Source: Temnothorax longispinosus (Eukaryota > Arthropoda > Insecta > Hymenoptera > Formicidae). Taken from it: a DNA stretch of 64,000 nt. Positions 1-11,019 of this stretch are shown here, piece after piece. Each line of letters begins with the position of its first letter. The first letter of the stretch is position 1. The translations under genes and the position numbers were made by a program. The notes under the pieces were generated by a model. It did no database searches, was not told the DNA's origin, and saw only the letters and a program-made list of their open reading frames with translations. The DNA lies in NCBI RefSeq assembly GCF_030848805.1, contig NC_092364.1, forward strand, positions 3,720,001 through 3,784,000, read 5' to 3'.

Positions 1-674
1 CATCTGCGAGCACTCGCGTTCGGTCGCGAAAAGAAAGAGAGGGCCCTCGACCTTGGAATCGGGAGTCGTCGGTGCGCGTCGCGGCGACTTCCGCGGCGGC
101 TTTCATCCATTATAGACGGCCCACGCGGCTGCGGCTGCGGCTGCGAGAAACCGCGCCGAGCGCGGGAGAGAAAGAAAAAGAGATTCGATCGACGCATCTT
201 CGGCGCGGCGTATTAGCATAAACCTAATATGCCACGCGAGGGGCACAATGCGTTATTAGAGGAGCCCGAGGAATGGGCCACCGGGCCCGGACGGAGATCT
301 CACGGCACGATACGTCACAGGCCGCGCGTATGCTCTACTTAACATAATATAATTGACCACACGCAATTCAATGGATTTTGCATAGCAAACAAATCGTATT
401 GTTCCGCCACAGGGCATTCGGGGATTATCCTCCTTCGTCTCGCGCAAGGACCCCCGTATACCGTCTCGCGAAATAATGAGTTTTTTTTCTTAATCGCGCA
501 ATGACAATGCAGGGAATCATTATTCAGATCAAGCAGCTCGAGATGGACGAGTTCCCCATCTGAGATTGTTGGAAAGTACTTCCGTTTGAGAGAATGTATA
601 AAGTGGTATATTTTAGTGGCGCGTGTAGTTATTATATTTAGATTTTTATTAAAGTGATCTTGATTAAAGATATA

Positions 675-676
<2 letters not shown>
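1..676. other. Non-coding stretch, CpG-rich then AT-rich
   Basis: The first 240 bases are CpG-rich; the rest becomes AT-rich towards the microsatellite at 677. The only open frame over 60 codons is a 63-codon frame on the minus strand with no recognisable domain. No promoter, tRNA box or splice pattern could be supported. Confidence 0.7.
125..142. repeat. (GCGGCT)3 hexamer repeat
   Basis: Three exact tandem copies of GCGGCT followed by a partial copy (GCG). It is short and could be a slippage product inside the CpG-rich start of the window. Confidence 0.8.

Positions 677-724
<48 letters not shown>
677..724. repeat. (AC)19(AT)5 compound microsatellite
   Basis: Nineteen uninterrupted AC units run directly into about five AT units. 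This is the longest AC/GT microsatellite in the window and likely polymorphic in length. It sits in AT-rich non-coding DNA. Confidence 0.97.
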
Positions 725-2350
725 GATATTTCTTTCAATTATATTCATGGATTTTAATGAATATATAAGGAAATGATGACATTGATGAATATGCTATGCT
801 TACCTCGAAAAGATACCATTTCACACCCATGCATTCTCGTTATTGACTATAAATTGATAGTCGTTGAATTCATCTCTGCAATTTATATAAAGAGTTATAA
901 ACAAAAAATTATCTCGAGAAAAATGGTTTCGAGACTCACGCGAAAGCTTGCGCGGGTCAGGCATGGAGAGGTTTTCGTGCGCGCGACAGAAAGCGGAGAG
1001 GAAGAGAACGACGTCCGTAAAGTAGCATCCGCTGAGCAGTGGGCGAGCACAAAAAGCGGCGATTCCGTAAGAGGGAGCAGAAAGAAGAGTGTCGGGAATG
1101 ATAATGAGAGATTGCCCTGGCGCGATAATCGCCAGGTCTCTTACCTCGACCGCAAGTCGGGAGAGAGAGCCTATGCATATACATACGTTTCTCGTCGTGT
1201 CTCGTATACGCATGCGACCGTACGCATCGAGAGTGAGTTTTGTGCTCGGCGCGCTTTTTTTTAACGCTTCTTCTCACCGACCGGAGTTGCTGCCGGACCC
1301 CCCGGTGCGTTAACGGAACCCGATTGTGCGTGAGCGAGAGAAGAACGTGGCGTGGAAGGTGAAGAAGAGTCGAGGTATCGTCTTTCGTGTGTATATGTGC
1401 ATACATCGTACCTCTGGACGTTCCATTATGCGTATCGAGGTCTCGCCGATCCCGAGCAATCTTCTTCATCGATCCTTTCGTCCCGTCTCCTCTGGCATGC
1501 GCATTCGAGAATCTATAGACATCAACGCTCTCGACACATGAACTTCTTCATCTGAAATTAAAAAATAATCTTTAGTACTTTTTATTATTAAAGGAATTGT
1601 TTTAATGAGCAAATTTATTTCGTAGCAGCGGAAGATAAGAATTCTAATCGCGAAATTAATATTTTTTTGGGAATTCTTCTCGCAGAAGAATTTTGTTAAT
1701 TTCTGATCGTCAATTTTCTTTATCGTCCGAAAATAATTAATAGTTGACGCGACGCAAATCGAAGGAAAGAGCCATCTTACTTCCGAATAAGACGAGTACA
1801 AAGCGAGAAATTGGGGTAGAGACAGGATGAGGAGAAAAGAGATGGAGGATGAGATGGTGATCCTCGCGGGGAGGCAGCGGGATACGCGGAAAGGGGAAAT
1901 GCGGGAGGTAGAAATGTGGCCCGGTATGGTCGTGTCCTTAATTGACAGGCCGTAGTCCCGTGTCCTTCGGGCAGGACGTGGCAGGACCTCGTTAGCGTGA
2001 GGCTCCGCGAAAGAGCGGGAAGGAGCGGGACAGCCAGCGCGACTTTTTTTTTTAGATGGCAGTTAGAATGCCATCTGCATAGGCATACAGGATCCACCGG
2101 ACCGGAGAAGGGAGCATCGCGTCTCTAAATTAGTCGGGACACATTATCTCCTCCTCGATAACGCGCCGCTACCACCGGCCGCGGCTATACGAATCGACAG
2201 ATCGATCGTATACGCGGAATCGAATCCGCGTGTGTGGCTAATCGCCATAAATTCAATTACAACTCCTCGATAGAGGCGCTTCCTGGACTTTTTGTAGTGA
2301 CGAATGTTGTAGCTGAATTTTGTATATGTCACGGTAAAAGTGTGACATCA
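725..2350. other. Non-coding stretch with a CpG-rich core
   Basis: AT-rich DNA surrounds a CpG-rich core at about 930-1330. In that core, overlapping open frames of 70 to 170 codons occur on both strands, as expected where stop codons are rare by composition. None has a recognisable domain. A perfect 7-bp stem (ACGCGGA with TCCGCGT, six-base loop) lies at 2212-2231. No gene is supported. Confidence 0.7.
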
Positions 2351-2485
2351 GTAAATGTATACACCGAGGGGCAAACCGCTGCAATGCCAATGCCTAATAC
2401 TAATGCACAATTTCTGGGCATTACTGCCGATTTTTTTTATCTAATGCCCACTAATGCCCTAGTAATGTCCGAGGTATACACTTAC
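2351..2485. repeat. Imperfect inverted repeat with clustered TAATGCC motifs
   Basis: The outer arms are 2351-2369 (GTAAATGTATACACCGAGG) and 2469-2485 (CCGAGGTATACACTTAC), which are imperfect reverse complements. Between them, related AATGCC / GGGCATTA words occur at 2383, 2389, 2401, 2416 (reverse), 2442, 2452 and 2463. This may be a decayed small foldback transposon or a homeodomain-type binding cluster (TAAT core). The sequence alone does not decide. There is no coding capacity. Confidence 0.5.
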
Positions 2486-5149
2486 TAGTCAATGTATAAA
2501 TTTACTAAATTTTATTTTTTAAATTTACATCTTTTTAATAAGCAATATCAGTATATATCACGCTGATAAAGATTGGGTTGGATTAGATTAGTTTTTTTTT
2601 GCGCAATTCCTCACCTCTCTGTCTCACTACACTCATACTTATATAAATTAGAGCTCTTGTAAGTTACATTTACTGAATTTCACGCTTTTACTATATGACT
2701 ACATTAGAAAAGATTTAAAAACAAAGAATTAATTTACACAAATATGATTTGAAGTGAGTGTTATTTTATAATGTTGATGAATACAGGTATACAGACTTCC
2801 CACGATCGAAATACATACATACATTTAATGTATTGCTTGGGAAACCAAAATATGTAACTTATGCCTTTGTTCTTACTCTTAATGATTAAATCATGATAAT
2901 TTATAATGCTAGACGTGAACCGTAAAACCGTAAATGTCGTCGATATCTAATTAATTTCATCGCACCTCCGCTATTGCGCTCGTTACATTTTCGCACGTCG
3001 TTATTTCGTCGCTTTATTTTACCGCCGGTCTTTGATACGTATGCGCTCGCCGTAGCTACCGATGATGCGCCCTTAAAAGCAGATAAGCCAAGGCGAGCGA
3101 GTTTCCGCGATCTCCAGGCAGTCAGTATATTTTCTCAGGTCGGACACGTCGCGACAACGGGAAGGAAGGGTTCGGCCGTTATCGTTCGCGTCCATCCGCG
3201 ACATTGAAAAATCGCGACCTCGGCGCGCGGATGTACGACCGCGGTGCAATGCGAGATAAAACTGCAGGCGAGGGGGGGGGGAGGGAATCACGTGCAGCGG
3301 GGCACTGCTCAGCGACTCGAAGACCGGCTGGAACGAAGTAATTACTGGTAGGGCAAATAATTAGTCGCTTAGCGCGTTAAAGAGCGCGAGCGAACGAAGG
3401 CAGTCGCGTTTAATACGCGATACGCGAATGCGAGCGTAATCGTCGAGACGTGTGTGCGTGCGCGATCTCGCGCACCTGTGTGTATTGCGTACACGTACGG
3501 ATATTCGCGACGTGATTATATCGGCGCATCGTGCACTGGAATGCGCCGTGGTATCTACGCACTCGTAGAATGCGCACGAACGTATAATGTTCGCGTTATA
3601 GCCAGCTCACACACATTTACGCGACTAGACCGCTCGGCAGCCTAATTACCGGCCCATTACCGAATCAACACCTGCCCGCTCGAAGGTCAATAACACGGAC
3701 GGGTTTCCCAGACGAATGCGCCTTCGACTTCTGACGAAGTCTTTTAATTACAGACGATTTTAAGACGGTGCCGCGCCGCGTTGGAAATCACCCTTTCGGG
3801 CCCATTAGCTGCCTTGCTTTAGTTTCTCTATCTTGGTCCGATCCTATAAACATAAATGTGACTGTTATTAGCCTTTCCGACGGAAGCGTACGAAAACGTA
3901 CGTGTAAACCGTGAGACGAAATAATATTCGGATTTAAATGATTATCGGGATTAATTCGAGGACTCCCGGAATATTCCCTTTACGTCCTCACTGCGCGTTT
4001 CCTCGCGGGTGTCCACATGACGGTAGCACTCGCGTGCTCGGAAGACGATGGCTGTCCAATATATTATAATTTGTCCGGGGCGTCCGGGGGCACGTTAGTG
4101 ATTCTTAGGACCCCCGCAGTTTTGGGGCGCCGACCGCCACCCCGACACCACGGTATATCGTAAGATTCCCATATATTCCCACGCGAAGCGTGGTCGCATG
4201 TGCGTGCATCTATCTCTGCCCGAGTCGACATGAACATGAAGCGTGCTCGTACAATCGCGCAAGTGCTTCGCGTTTCGTCTGTTACTCCTTTCGCTTAAAC
4301 GCTGCAGCCGCTTCCCGCGCTAACGAGAGAATTATTCCGGCTGTTACGGCGCCGTTCTCCAACTCTTCCGTAGAAATTCAATGGAAAAAAAATCCATTCT
4401 AAATGATTCTCAGCGTCTGAATATTCCGTCTGAGCGCGCTCATCAGACGATGAAAGATAAAGTATTCGGTTACGAAGTCTTGAAATAAAAAACAAACAAT
4501 AAAGACGTAACACGGACGCTTGTTTCTCTAAGGAAATCAATTCAGCGGTTTCTTCATGTTTCTTGATGTTTAATTTTCTACGATTTGGTAATTTTCTACG
4601 TTATGATTTTGGTAAGCGAAAGTGTTTATTTTTCTCTTGTTCAAAAATACCATTGGAAAGTAATAAGTACATGTAATGATTTCAAATTCTCACAATTTTA
4701 ATTTTAATAATCTTCTTGATGAAATTCATTATACTCGCGATGTCGATTATATTATTTTCTTTTCTATAAAATAAAGCGAGCGCCCATGGGTGGGTTCTTA
4801 TCGTCCAGGAAAGATCAGGATTCTGACCCCGCTAAGCACGTATCCAGTAGCCAGAAACGTTTCGGGGATAAAGATTAATATTTACTCGTAATCTTTGGAA
4901 TCTTTATCGACCAATTATACGGGGTGTGTCTCTAGGAGGCCGTGAAACTACCTGCCCCGTCGATACTCACCGTGGATATAAAGTGGAAACTTTATTTTCT
5001 CGGCATCGACGCCGAGGCGAAAAGGGTCAGTAGGGTCCCCTTACCTGGGGCCGCGCCAACGATTCGCGTCGTGTTTTTAGGGAAAAAACGTCAAGAAGAT
5101 TTAGCTCGACGATGCACAAACGTCGGGACTTTTTGACATTAACGCAAGA
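2486..5149. other. Non-coding stretch
   Basis: AT-rich DNA to about 2960, CpG-rich mixed DNA at 2960-4440, then AT-rich again. A run of ten G lies at 3272-3281. Open frames are at most 83 codons and none is recognisable. The minus-strand words at 4966-4972 (rc GTGAGT) and 5040-5047 (rc CAGGTAAG) resemble splice donors but have no coding exon beside them. Confidence 0.65.
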
Positions 5150-5187
5150 CTTTCTCTCCCTCTCTCTTTCTCTCTCTCTCTTTCTCT
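5150..5187. repeat. Pyrimidine tract, TC-rich, 38 nt
   Basis: Uninterrupted run of C and T, mainly TC units broken by TTT and CCC. On the opposite strand it is a GAGA-rich tract of the type bound by GAGA-factor proteins in flies. Binding here is inference. Confidence 0.9.
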
Positions 5188-7229
5188 ATTATTTATCTCC
5201 CGTCTCTCTTCTCCTCTGTCGACGCTATCTTGCTCTTTTCTAAAACGTGATTTGTGTATCGTTATGCATCGCTGAGTCCGACGTTTGTAATTATTACCTG
5301 CGCCAGGATGCAATGATTCTCGAATGTATCCTGGGAAATTTCTGCGTCGCAACTTGCGTGCTCATTTCGACGAGACAATAAATATGTAATATTTAATTTG
5401 ATAAACTTTTTTTGTTAGTTTCGTAATGTTCTAAGATAATATTAATGGGATATATGGTTAATAAAAAGAAAACAATATTAGATATGCGAAAACTGAATAA
5501 TAAGTTTTCCTATTATTAAACATGAAAAACGAATAAATAAGGAAAACATGTGTTCACATTAATTAAATAAGAAGAAAAGTTTTCAATAGATTTAAATTTA
5601 TGTATAACATTGTTTATGTTTGTATAAATGTCATGTCAAAATGTAAAGCAAATTTATGTATCATGTAAGCGAGAGACTCATCAGAAAATCACATGAATTT
5701 TAATTTTTTAGCTGAATCTTCGTGTTTCTCGAAAAATTACGAGGGCCGCTATACGAAGCAAGCTCGTAAAATAAAATAGGCTCGTCCGTTACCTGGAAAC
5801 TCCGAAGGAAAGTCCCGTTAAGAATTCCTTAAAACAATGCCGGGGTGACATCCCTCCACCTGCGACCCCCGATGAGAAAAACGAGGAGGATCTTCTCGAT
5901 ATCTAATCTCGCAACCTTCCGACAAACCCAACGTGATTTGTGCGCATATTTTATTTCGGAAAATGTTCCAAGCAAAACGTTACAACCGCATGCTAGGATT
6001 TCTAGTCTATCGATACTATCATTTTGCACTTTTTTATCGTGTATATTTATCTGATTGTACAGAAAGGATAATTATAGATAGTTCAGGATCGATTACTAGT
6101 TAATACGATGTATGATAGTTACTTTAATTATTGCATCAATAAGAGAAAGGCGAAGAGGTTGGTAGTCCAGTTCCAAGATCACTCTCAAGCTATATCGACA
6201 TGTTCCACATGTATCGCTCTGCGAAGACAGCTTACGCCTTGCATCGCGTATTGTTCTGTAGGACGAGGGGGGGGGGAGTCTTCTCGTCGGGGCGGAGGGA
6301 GTAGGTCTGAAACGAATGATAATGTGGGGGATATCGTATTAAAATCTGGCGCTACCTAGGCCCGAGCGCAACGAGTGTTGGGCGCCAAAATAGATGGACC
6401 TCGTTACAAATGGAATGGAGTTTATAATCAGTATCTCGGTGGTGGCATCTGTACCCCGTTGTCGAGGGCCCGCGGAGAGACGGTAGAGAGACGAGAGAGA
6501 GAGAGAGGAGAAATGAAGAGAGGGCAGGGTAAGGAGGAGCTGAGGAAGAAGAGGCGAACGGCAGACACACGGCTGTTGGCGGTTTCTCCTCTTCTGGTTC
6601 TGGTTTCTCCGGCTTCTCCGTACCCGTTTATATCTCTCTAACCGGTGCCCTCGCGTCTCTCCGCCGCGCCCTTCCCCCCTTTCTGTCCCCCGCCGAATGC
6701 AGCCGTGGCATGCATCGCTGTGGCTGCTGCCACCTGCATACGAGAAACAAGTCCAACAATAAGATTATAATGGTTTGTGGGAATGCGTCGTATTTATCAC
6801 TGGCCATTGTTTACCGGTGTCAGCTCGCGCTTTTTTAAAATTGAACTCGTGCCCTCACTGGGGGGCTACGCTAGGCGTTACAGTCGAAACGCTAGGCAAA
6901 GGACAGTGCACTCTGCGAAAGGTCGGTAGCACGAGCGAACGATAGTGTTCAGTTTCGTATACAGCGCATAGTCATTGCGCGTAATTCGTTCTTAAGATAT
7001 TCCTTCCGTGAGAGATTCTTATCCTTCAAACTTTCCAACGATGATTGCATATTTCGCATTTGCCAATCGTTAAGTCGAACTCTGGAATACTCTCAATACA
7101 GAAAAGCGATATCTTCCTGGCGACCGTACCGCGATATTTACATTCGCGGACCGTGACGGTCAAACCTTGGCCGGCTAAAAAGGCGACAGCCGGGGTCCGT
7201 GATAAATATTACCTCGCGACGAGACTGAC
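5188..7229. other. Non-coding stretch
   Basis: AT-rich DNA at 5370-5700 and mixed elsewhere, with a second run of ten G at 6267-6276. Open frames of 66 to 88 codons occur but are unrelated to known domains. A TCAGTT word at 6949-6954 resembles an arthropod initiator but has no TATA box or downstream element at the expected spacing. Confidence 0.65.
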
Positions 7230-7593
7230 TCCTTAGCGAGAGACAGCGAGGAGTCGCGCGAGAGGAGGAAACGTCCAGGAGGCAAACGAAGATCAGCGAG
7301 GAACGAAGCGAGCAAGGAGCGCGGAAAGGAGTGGACAGACAGAAAGAGAAAGAAAAGAGAGAAGTCGAGGGAGTCGAGTAGAGCGAAGGTGCATCCTTTG
7401 GTGCATCTCGCACGCGCGTATTTGCATGCCGTCTGTGCGGAGTAAGTCGAAGGGGGCGTGGGGATCCACTCCATTGGCTCACCATCCGAGTAATGGTCGC
7501 TTAGCTACTCCACGAGGGTCCGTTGTGCCCCGTAGGCAACGAAGAGACCCCGATAATTCCTGCCGCGAACCCTCCGCGCGCGGCACTCTTCTC

Positions 7594-7624
<31 letters not shown>

Positions 7625-8142
7625 TTTTCTCTCTTTCCCTCTTCCTCTCTTCTGTCTCTCTACTTCGTCCACCCGTTCGCCGGCTTTCCGCCTCCTCCGC
7701 CTCTTCTTCTACTTCGCCCCCTTCTTCCTTGTTCTCCGGTGCGCGCCTCGTCGCGCTCCATACCATCGGTATGCGCCGTGACTCGAGCTGTAAAATCCAT
7801 TCGCGTAGCCCGGACTACGCCTACCGCACCGTGCGCCGCGGAATCCGCTCGCCGAAGTACGCCTACGTAATATGCCCGCCACGTTTCCTGGAAGCGAGCT
7901 ATCAAGCGCTAGGCGTTACGAAATGCTGCCTGTCAATTTGCGAGCGAAACGATATTATTTAGGGACCGCATTTTTTTCTCGTGAGCTCTTAACGAGAAAA
8001 TCGATGTATCCGCCGCACTTGGAAATCTTTTAAGAATATTGAGACTTGACTTGTCGCGACAGCGACGCAGTCATTCCTGTCCACTATCGAATTCTGCCAA
8101 GTGGTACCAAGTTTACATCAGGTAATCTGAATGCAGGTAAGT
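7230..8142. other. CpG-rich, strand-asymmetric block; possible promoter or 5' non-coding exon
   Basis: The plus strand is purine-rich at about 7230-7390 and strongly pyrimidine-rich at 7585-7735. CpG-rich DNA continues to about 7900. At 8134-8142 there is a full-consensus plus-strand splice donor word (CAG then GTAAGT). A TCAGTT initiator-like word lies upstream at 6949. These could bound a non-coding first exon of about 1.2 kb, but one such donor word is expected by chance in a window this size. The open frames here (178, 115 and 115 codons) are composition artefacts rich in Ser/Leu or Arg/Glu. Confidence 0.3.
7595..7653. repeat. Longest pure pyrimidine tract, 59 nt
   Basis: Fifty-nine consecutive C/T bases, mostly TC units, with no purine. 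It follows a purine-rich stretch about 200 bases upstream, so the two tracts could pair on one strand or form triplex DNA. The serine/leucine-rich and arginine/glutamate-rich open frames over it come from this composition. Confidence 0.95.
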
Positions 8143-10106
8143 AATAGAACGTCACGCGATATTATCCCGCATATTATATCCGACGAAAATAATCCGACCG
8201 GCCAATTTACGGTTTTACCAAACCTCTTACGTGTAATACGTTCGCCCAAACTCGTTGCCGTCTGTCGCGCTGACTCGCACAGAAATTGGGTTCACGCTCG
8301 CGCAAGCCCGCTAATTAGCTGAGCCGAGCCGAGCCGGCCAAATGACTCGGTGGTCCCACGAACGGTCCCATATGCCGACCTCGTCCGGAGCTAGATTAAA
8401 ATCTTAGTTCCCTTCTCCGTCTCTCTCTTTCCTTCGCTCGCCTCGCAACGTTTCCACGTGGGCCCACGGTCCCGATGAGCGTAAAACGCCAGAGACGAGA
8501 GTAATTCCGCCGCGTGCGTGCGTGTATGCACGCCATCATGTTGCGCGCGCATGGCACGGTTGTGCGTTCACGACCCTGGATGCGTTTTGTGATCCAGATC
8601 GAAGGGATCGTTATCTCTCCCGTTCGGGGCTCGGCCCCGGCCCGTCATGCCTCGCTCGTCGTCAGAAAACCGTGTCTCACCTGGTTTCTCCTCTCTCGGA
8701 AGCCCGCCTTCCGTCAACCCACCCGTTTCTCGCGCCATTCGTGTCATCGAACGCGTTGTCCGCGGCGAGACGATTTCATACGGAAGTCCTTCTCTCGGTC
8801 GTCCCCGACTTTTCGCGCCACAACGGATGCATACTTCCCCGTATTTATTCTCCACGAGTTTTAATTTGTAACGATTTGCAGTACGGTACCTTGCGAATAT
8901 ATATCGATAAAGAGTACAATTATGTAAAGTATGTATGATTACTGGCGATTATGTAAAGTGCTATCGGCGATGTAAAATTTGCAGCGAACGACTAGGTACG
9001 CTTATAAGAGATATGATATCAACCACAAAGTTTCCTTTATAATTTTTTATATTTTTTGAACTGGAAAATTTTTATATTTTTTCTACAAGTATTATATAGA
9101 ATATTTCATATGTTAATGGAGAACAAAATTGGAATATATTTCCTCTCAGGACATGACTACTTAGCACAATTTCTATCGTTGCGGGAGATCATCTCATTCG
9201 CTTCCTCCGCGCGACGTGTGCCGGTACGTCTTTTGCGCGAAACTCGATCCGCCGTCGAAGGCTATAGTTAGCGGATCTAAAAGACCGATCGATCAGTGAT
9301 GTATTCAAATTTAACATCCCCGCTGTATCGCGAGCGCGAGCGTGTGTATACCCCGTGTAAGGATTTAAACATCAGGTACGCGAAAACGAACTCCGTATTA
9401 CCTTAAACGCCGCTAAAGTCGTTGGCTGTCGAATTATTCGTGTGGGCCGTCCAAGTCAGCACTCATATTGTCCATTACGCTATCTCCGTCATTATCGCGA
9501 ATCCTTCGTTATCCTCACCGTGCGTCCCTCGCTGTTTAATATGGAGCTTCTCCCGCGGCCAGGTCTCTCGCCAAATCAAACCTCGACGCTTCGCGAGTTG
9601 CAATACGAAAACGTTTTTATCGCGGAAGAGAGACATTCGCACGTATTTATAATTAAATATATCCATTTACGTTTCATCGTTGTAGGTATATCATTCCTGG
9701 CGTCAGTCTGCGCGTATTAGCTATCATTCCGACGCGCATACATCATCATTCGTGTTATCAACGATTGCTTACAATCAGTAACATTGATATAATTATCGAG
9801 AGATGAATTAATCAGTACACGGCCGCGATCTTTAGACCGCCTCTGTATATTTCGTGCAGATTAACCTGAAAATTCGGGGATGGCGTTCCGTGAAGGAAAC
9901 GTTAATTCGCGATCGAGAACATTTTGCGCGGATGATTCTTCATACGTGCGGAGTCGTCCACGAGAGTCCACGGCGATAAAATGCGAATCGTGGTGGGAAA
10001 AAAAGGTCAGGGCGACGAGACGGGGCGGGGGAAGGAGCGATCGGTCTCGGAGGGAGGAGTAGGGCGAACGGAGCCACGGGGGTAGTGCGCTCGTTTCTAC
10101 GACGAC
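8143..10106. other. Non-coding stretch
   Basis: CpG-rich DNA at 8400-8860 with overlapping open frames of 74 to 138 codons on both strands, then AT-rich DNA at 8870-9170, then mixed. Three GAGCC pentamers lie at 8321-8335. No gene, RNA or transposon was recognised apart from the paired motif at 8919-8959. Confidence 0.65.
8919..8959 (+). promoter_or_regulatory. Paired ATTATGTAAAGT boxes (candidate PAR-bZIP sites)
   Basis: Two identical 12-mers, ATTATGTAAAGT, lie at 8919-8930 and 8948-8959, 29 bases apart and in the same orientation, with a partial third (GATGTAAAAT) at 8969-8978. ATTATGTAA fits the RTTAYGTAAY consensus known for PAR-domain bZIP factors (fly Vrille/Pdp1 class). The repeat is visible; binding is inferred. 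Confidence 0.4.
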
Positions 10107-10143
10107 GCGAGCGAGCGAGCGAGCGAGCGATGCGATGCGATGC
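10107..10143. repeat. (GCGA)6 followed by (TGCGA)2
   Basis: Six exact GCGA tetramers (10107-10130) pass into two TGCGA pentamers and a partial copy. It lies at the end of a CpG-rich, purine-skewed stretch. Confidence 0.95.
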
Positions 10144-10816
10144 CAAGGGTGCCTTAGGTAGGTACCATTATGCAAATCCGTAGTCAATACCTAATACAAG
10201 ATAATCACAATGATTATACGTCCGAGCCTCCCTTCTCACGGGCCCGTATCTGCCTCCTCTCGTGTACACACGTGTGTATCCCGTCGCCCGATACCTACTC
10301 TCCTCCTTTTTGCGGGACGCACGCTTATCCTTTTCACTCTCCCTCCTCCTCCGTGCCCTCCCGCGCCTCCGCAAGATCGTGTACGGTTGGAAGTTAGAAG
10401 TGCCTCGGTGCCCCGCGGCGGTCCGCGGGGTCTCGTGGCAAAAATGCAACGCTGCTTATCATAAAATATGCCCGCGATGGAGCGCCCAAGAAAGAAGGGC
10501 GGGGGAGAGGGGGCGACGGTCTGCACGTTATACACGAATGTACAGTGTGGTTTGGAAGTACTCGCCAAGAGATTGACGATGGTAGCGATAAAAAGATTTC
10601 AGCGGGAGGAACTTTGAGCGGACTTTGGTAAAAATGGCTCGGGGAATTCAGGGAAATCCTGAAAATATTATATTTTATTTTATTTGCCTGTTATAAAAAA
10701 GAACATATGCAATATTGACAATGAATATAAAAAACGCGTTAAAATATGAGATATCTATGTGATGCCTCGAAGGTATGATAAAATTCCGCTAGCAATACTG
10801 AATTTCGCTAAACGTA
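10144..10816. other. Non-coding stretch
   Basis: CpG-rich to about 10580, with overlapping open frames of 75 to 110 codons on both strands and no recognisable domain, then AT-rich. No gene is supported. Confidence 0.65.
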
Positions 10817-11019
10817 CACGGAAAGAACGTTTTGGTGAAGTGTCTAAAAATTTAGCTAGATACAGATCTGAAAATAATAATTTTGTTGCACCATCAAAAT
10901 AATTATAGTAGGTCGCTGAAGTATGATAATAATGCTGTAAAAAAAATTTGACATTTTAGCAATCAGCTTGAGTGTTCCACATAATTATTTTGATGATGCA
11001 ACAAAATTATTCTTCCGTG
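10817..11019. mobile_element. TA-flanked foldback element (MITE-like), termini CACGGAA
   Basis: The element starts with CACGGAA after TA (10815-10816) and ends with TTCCGTG before TA (11020-11021), giving 203 bp between TA dinucleotides. An inner 31-nt inverted repeat lies at 10876-10906 and 10981-11011 with one mismatch. In the right arm the inner repeat abuts the terminus; in the left arm about 50 extra bases intervene, suggesting an insertion. TA targets are typical of Tc1/mariner elements, so a non-autonomous mariner-type element is likely. There is no open frame. Confidence 0.6.
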
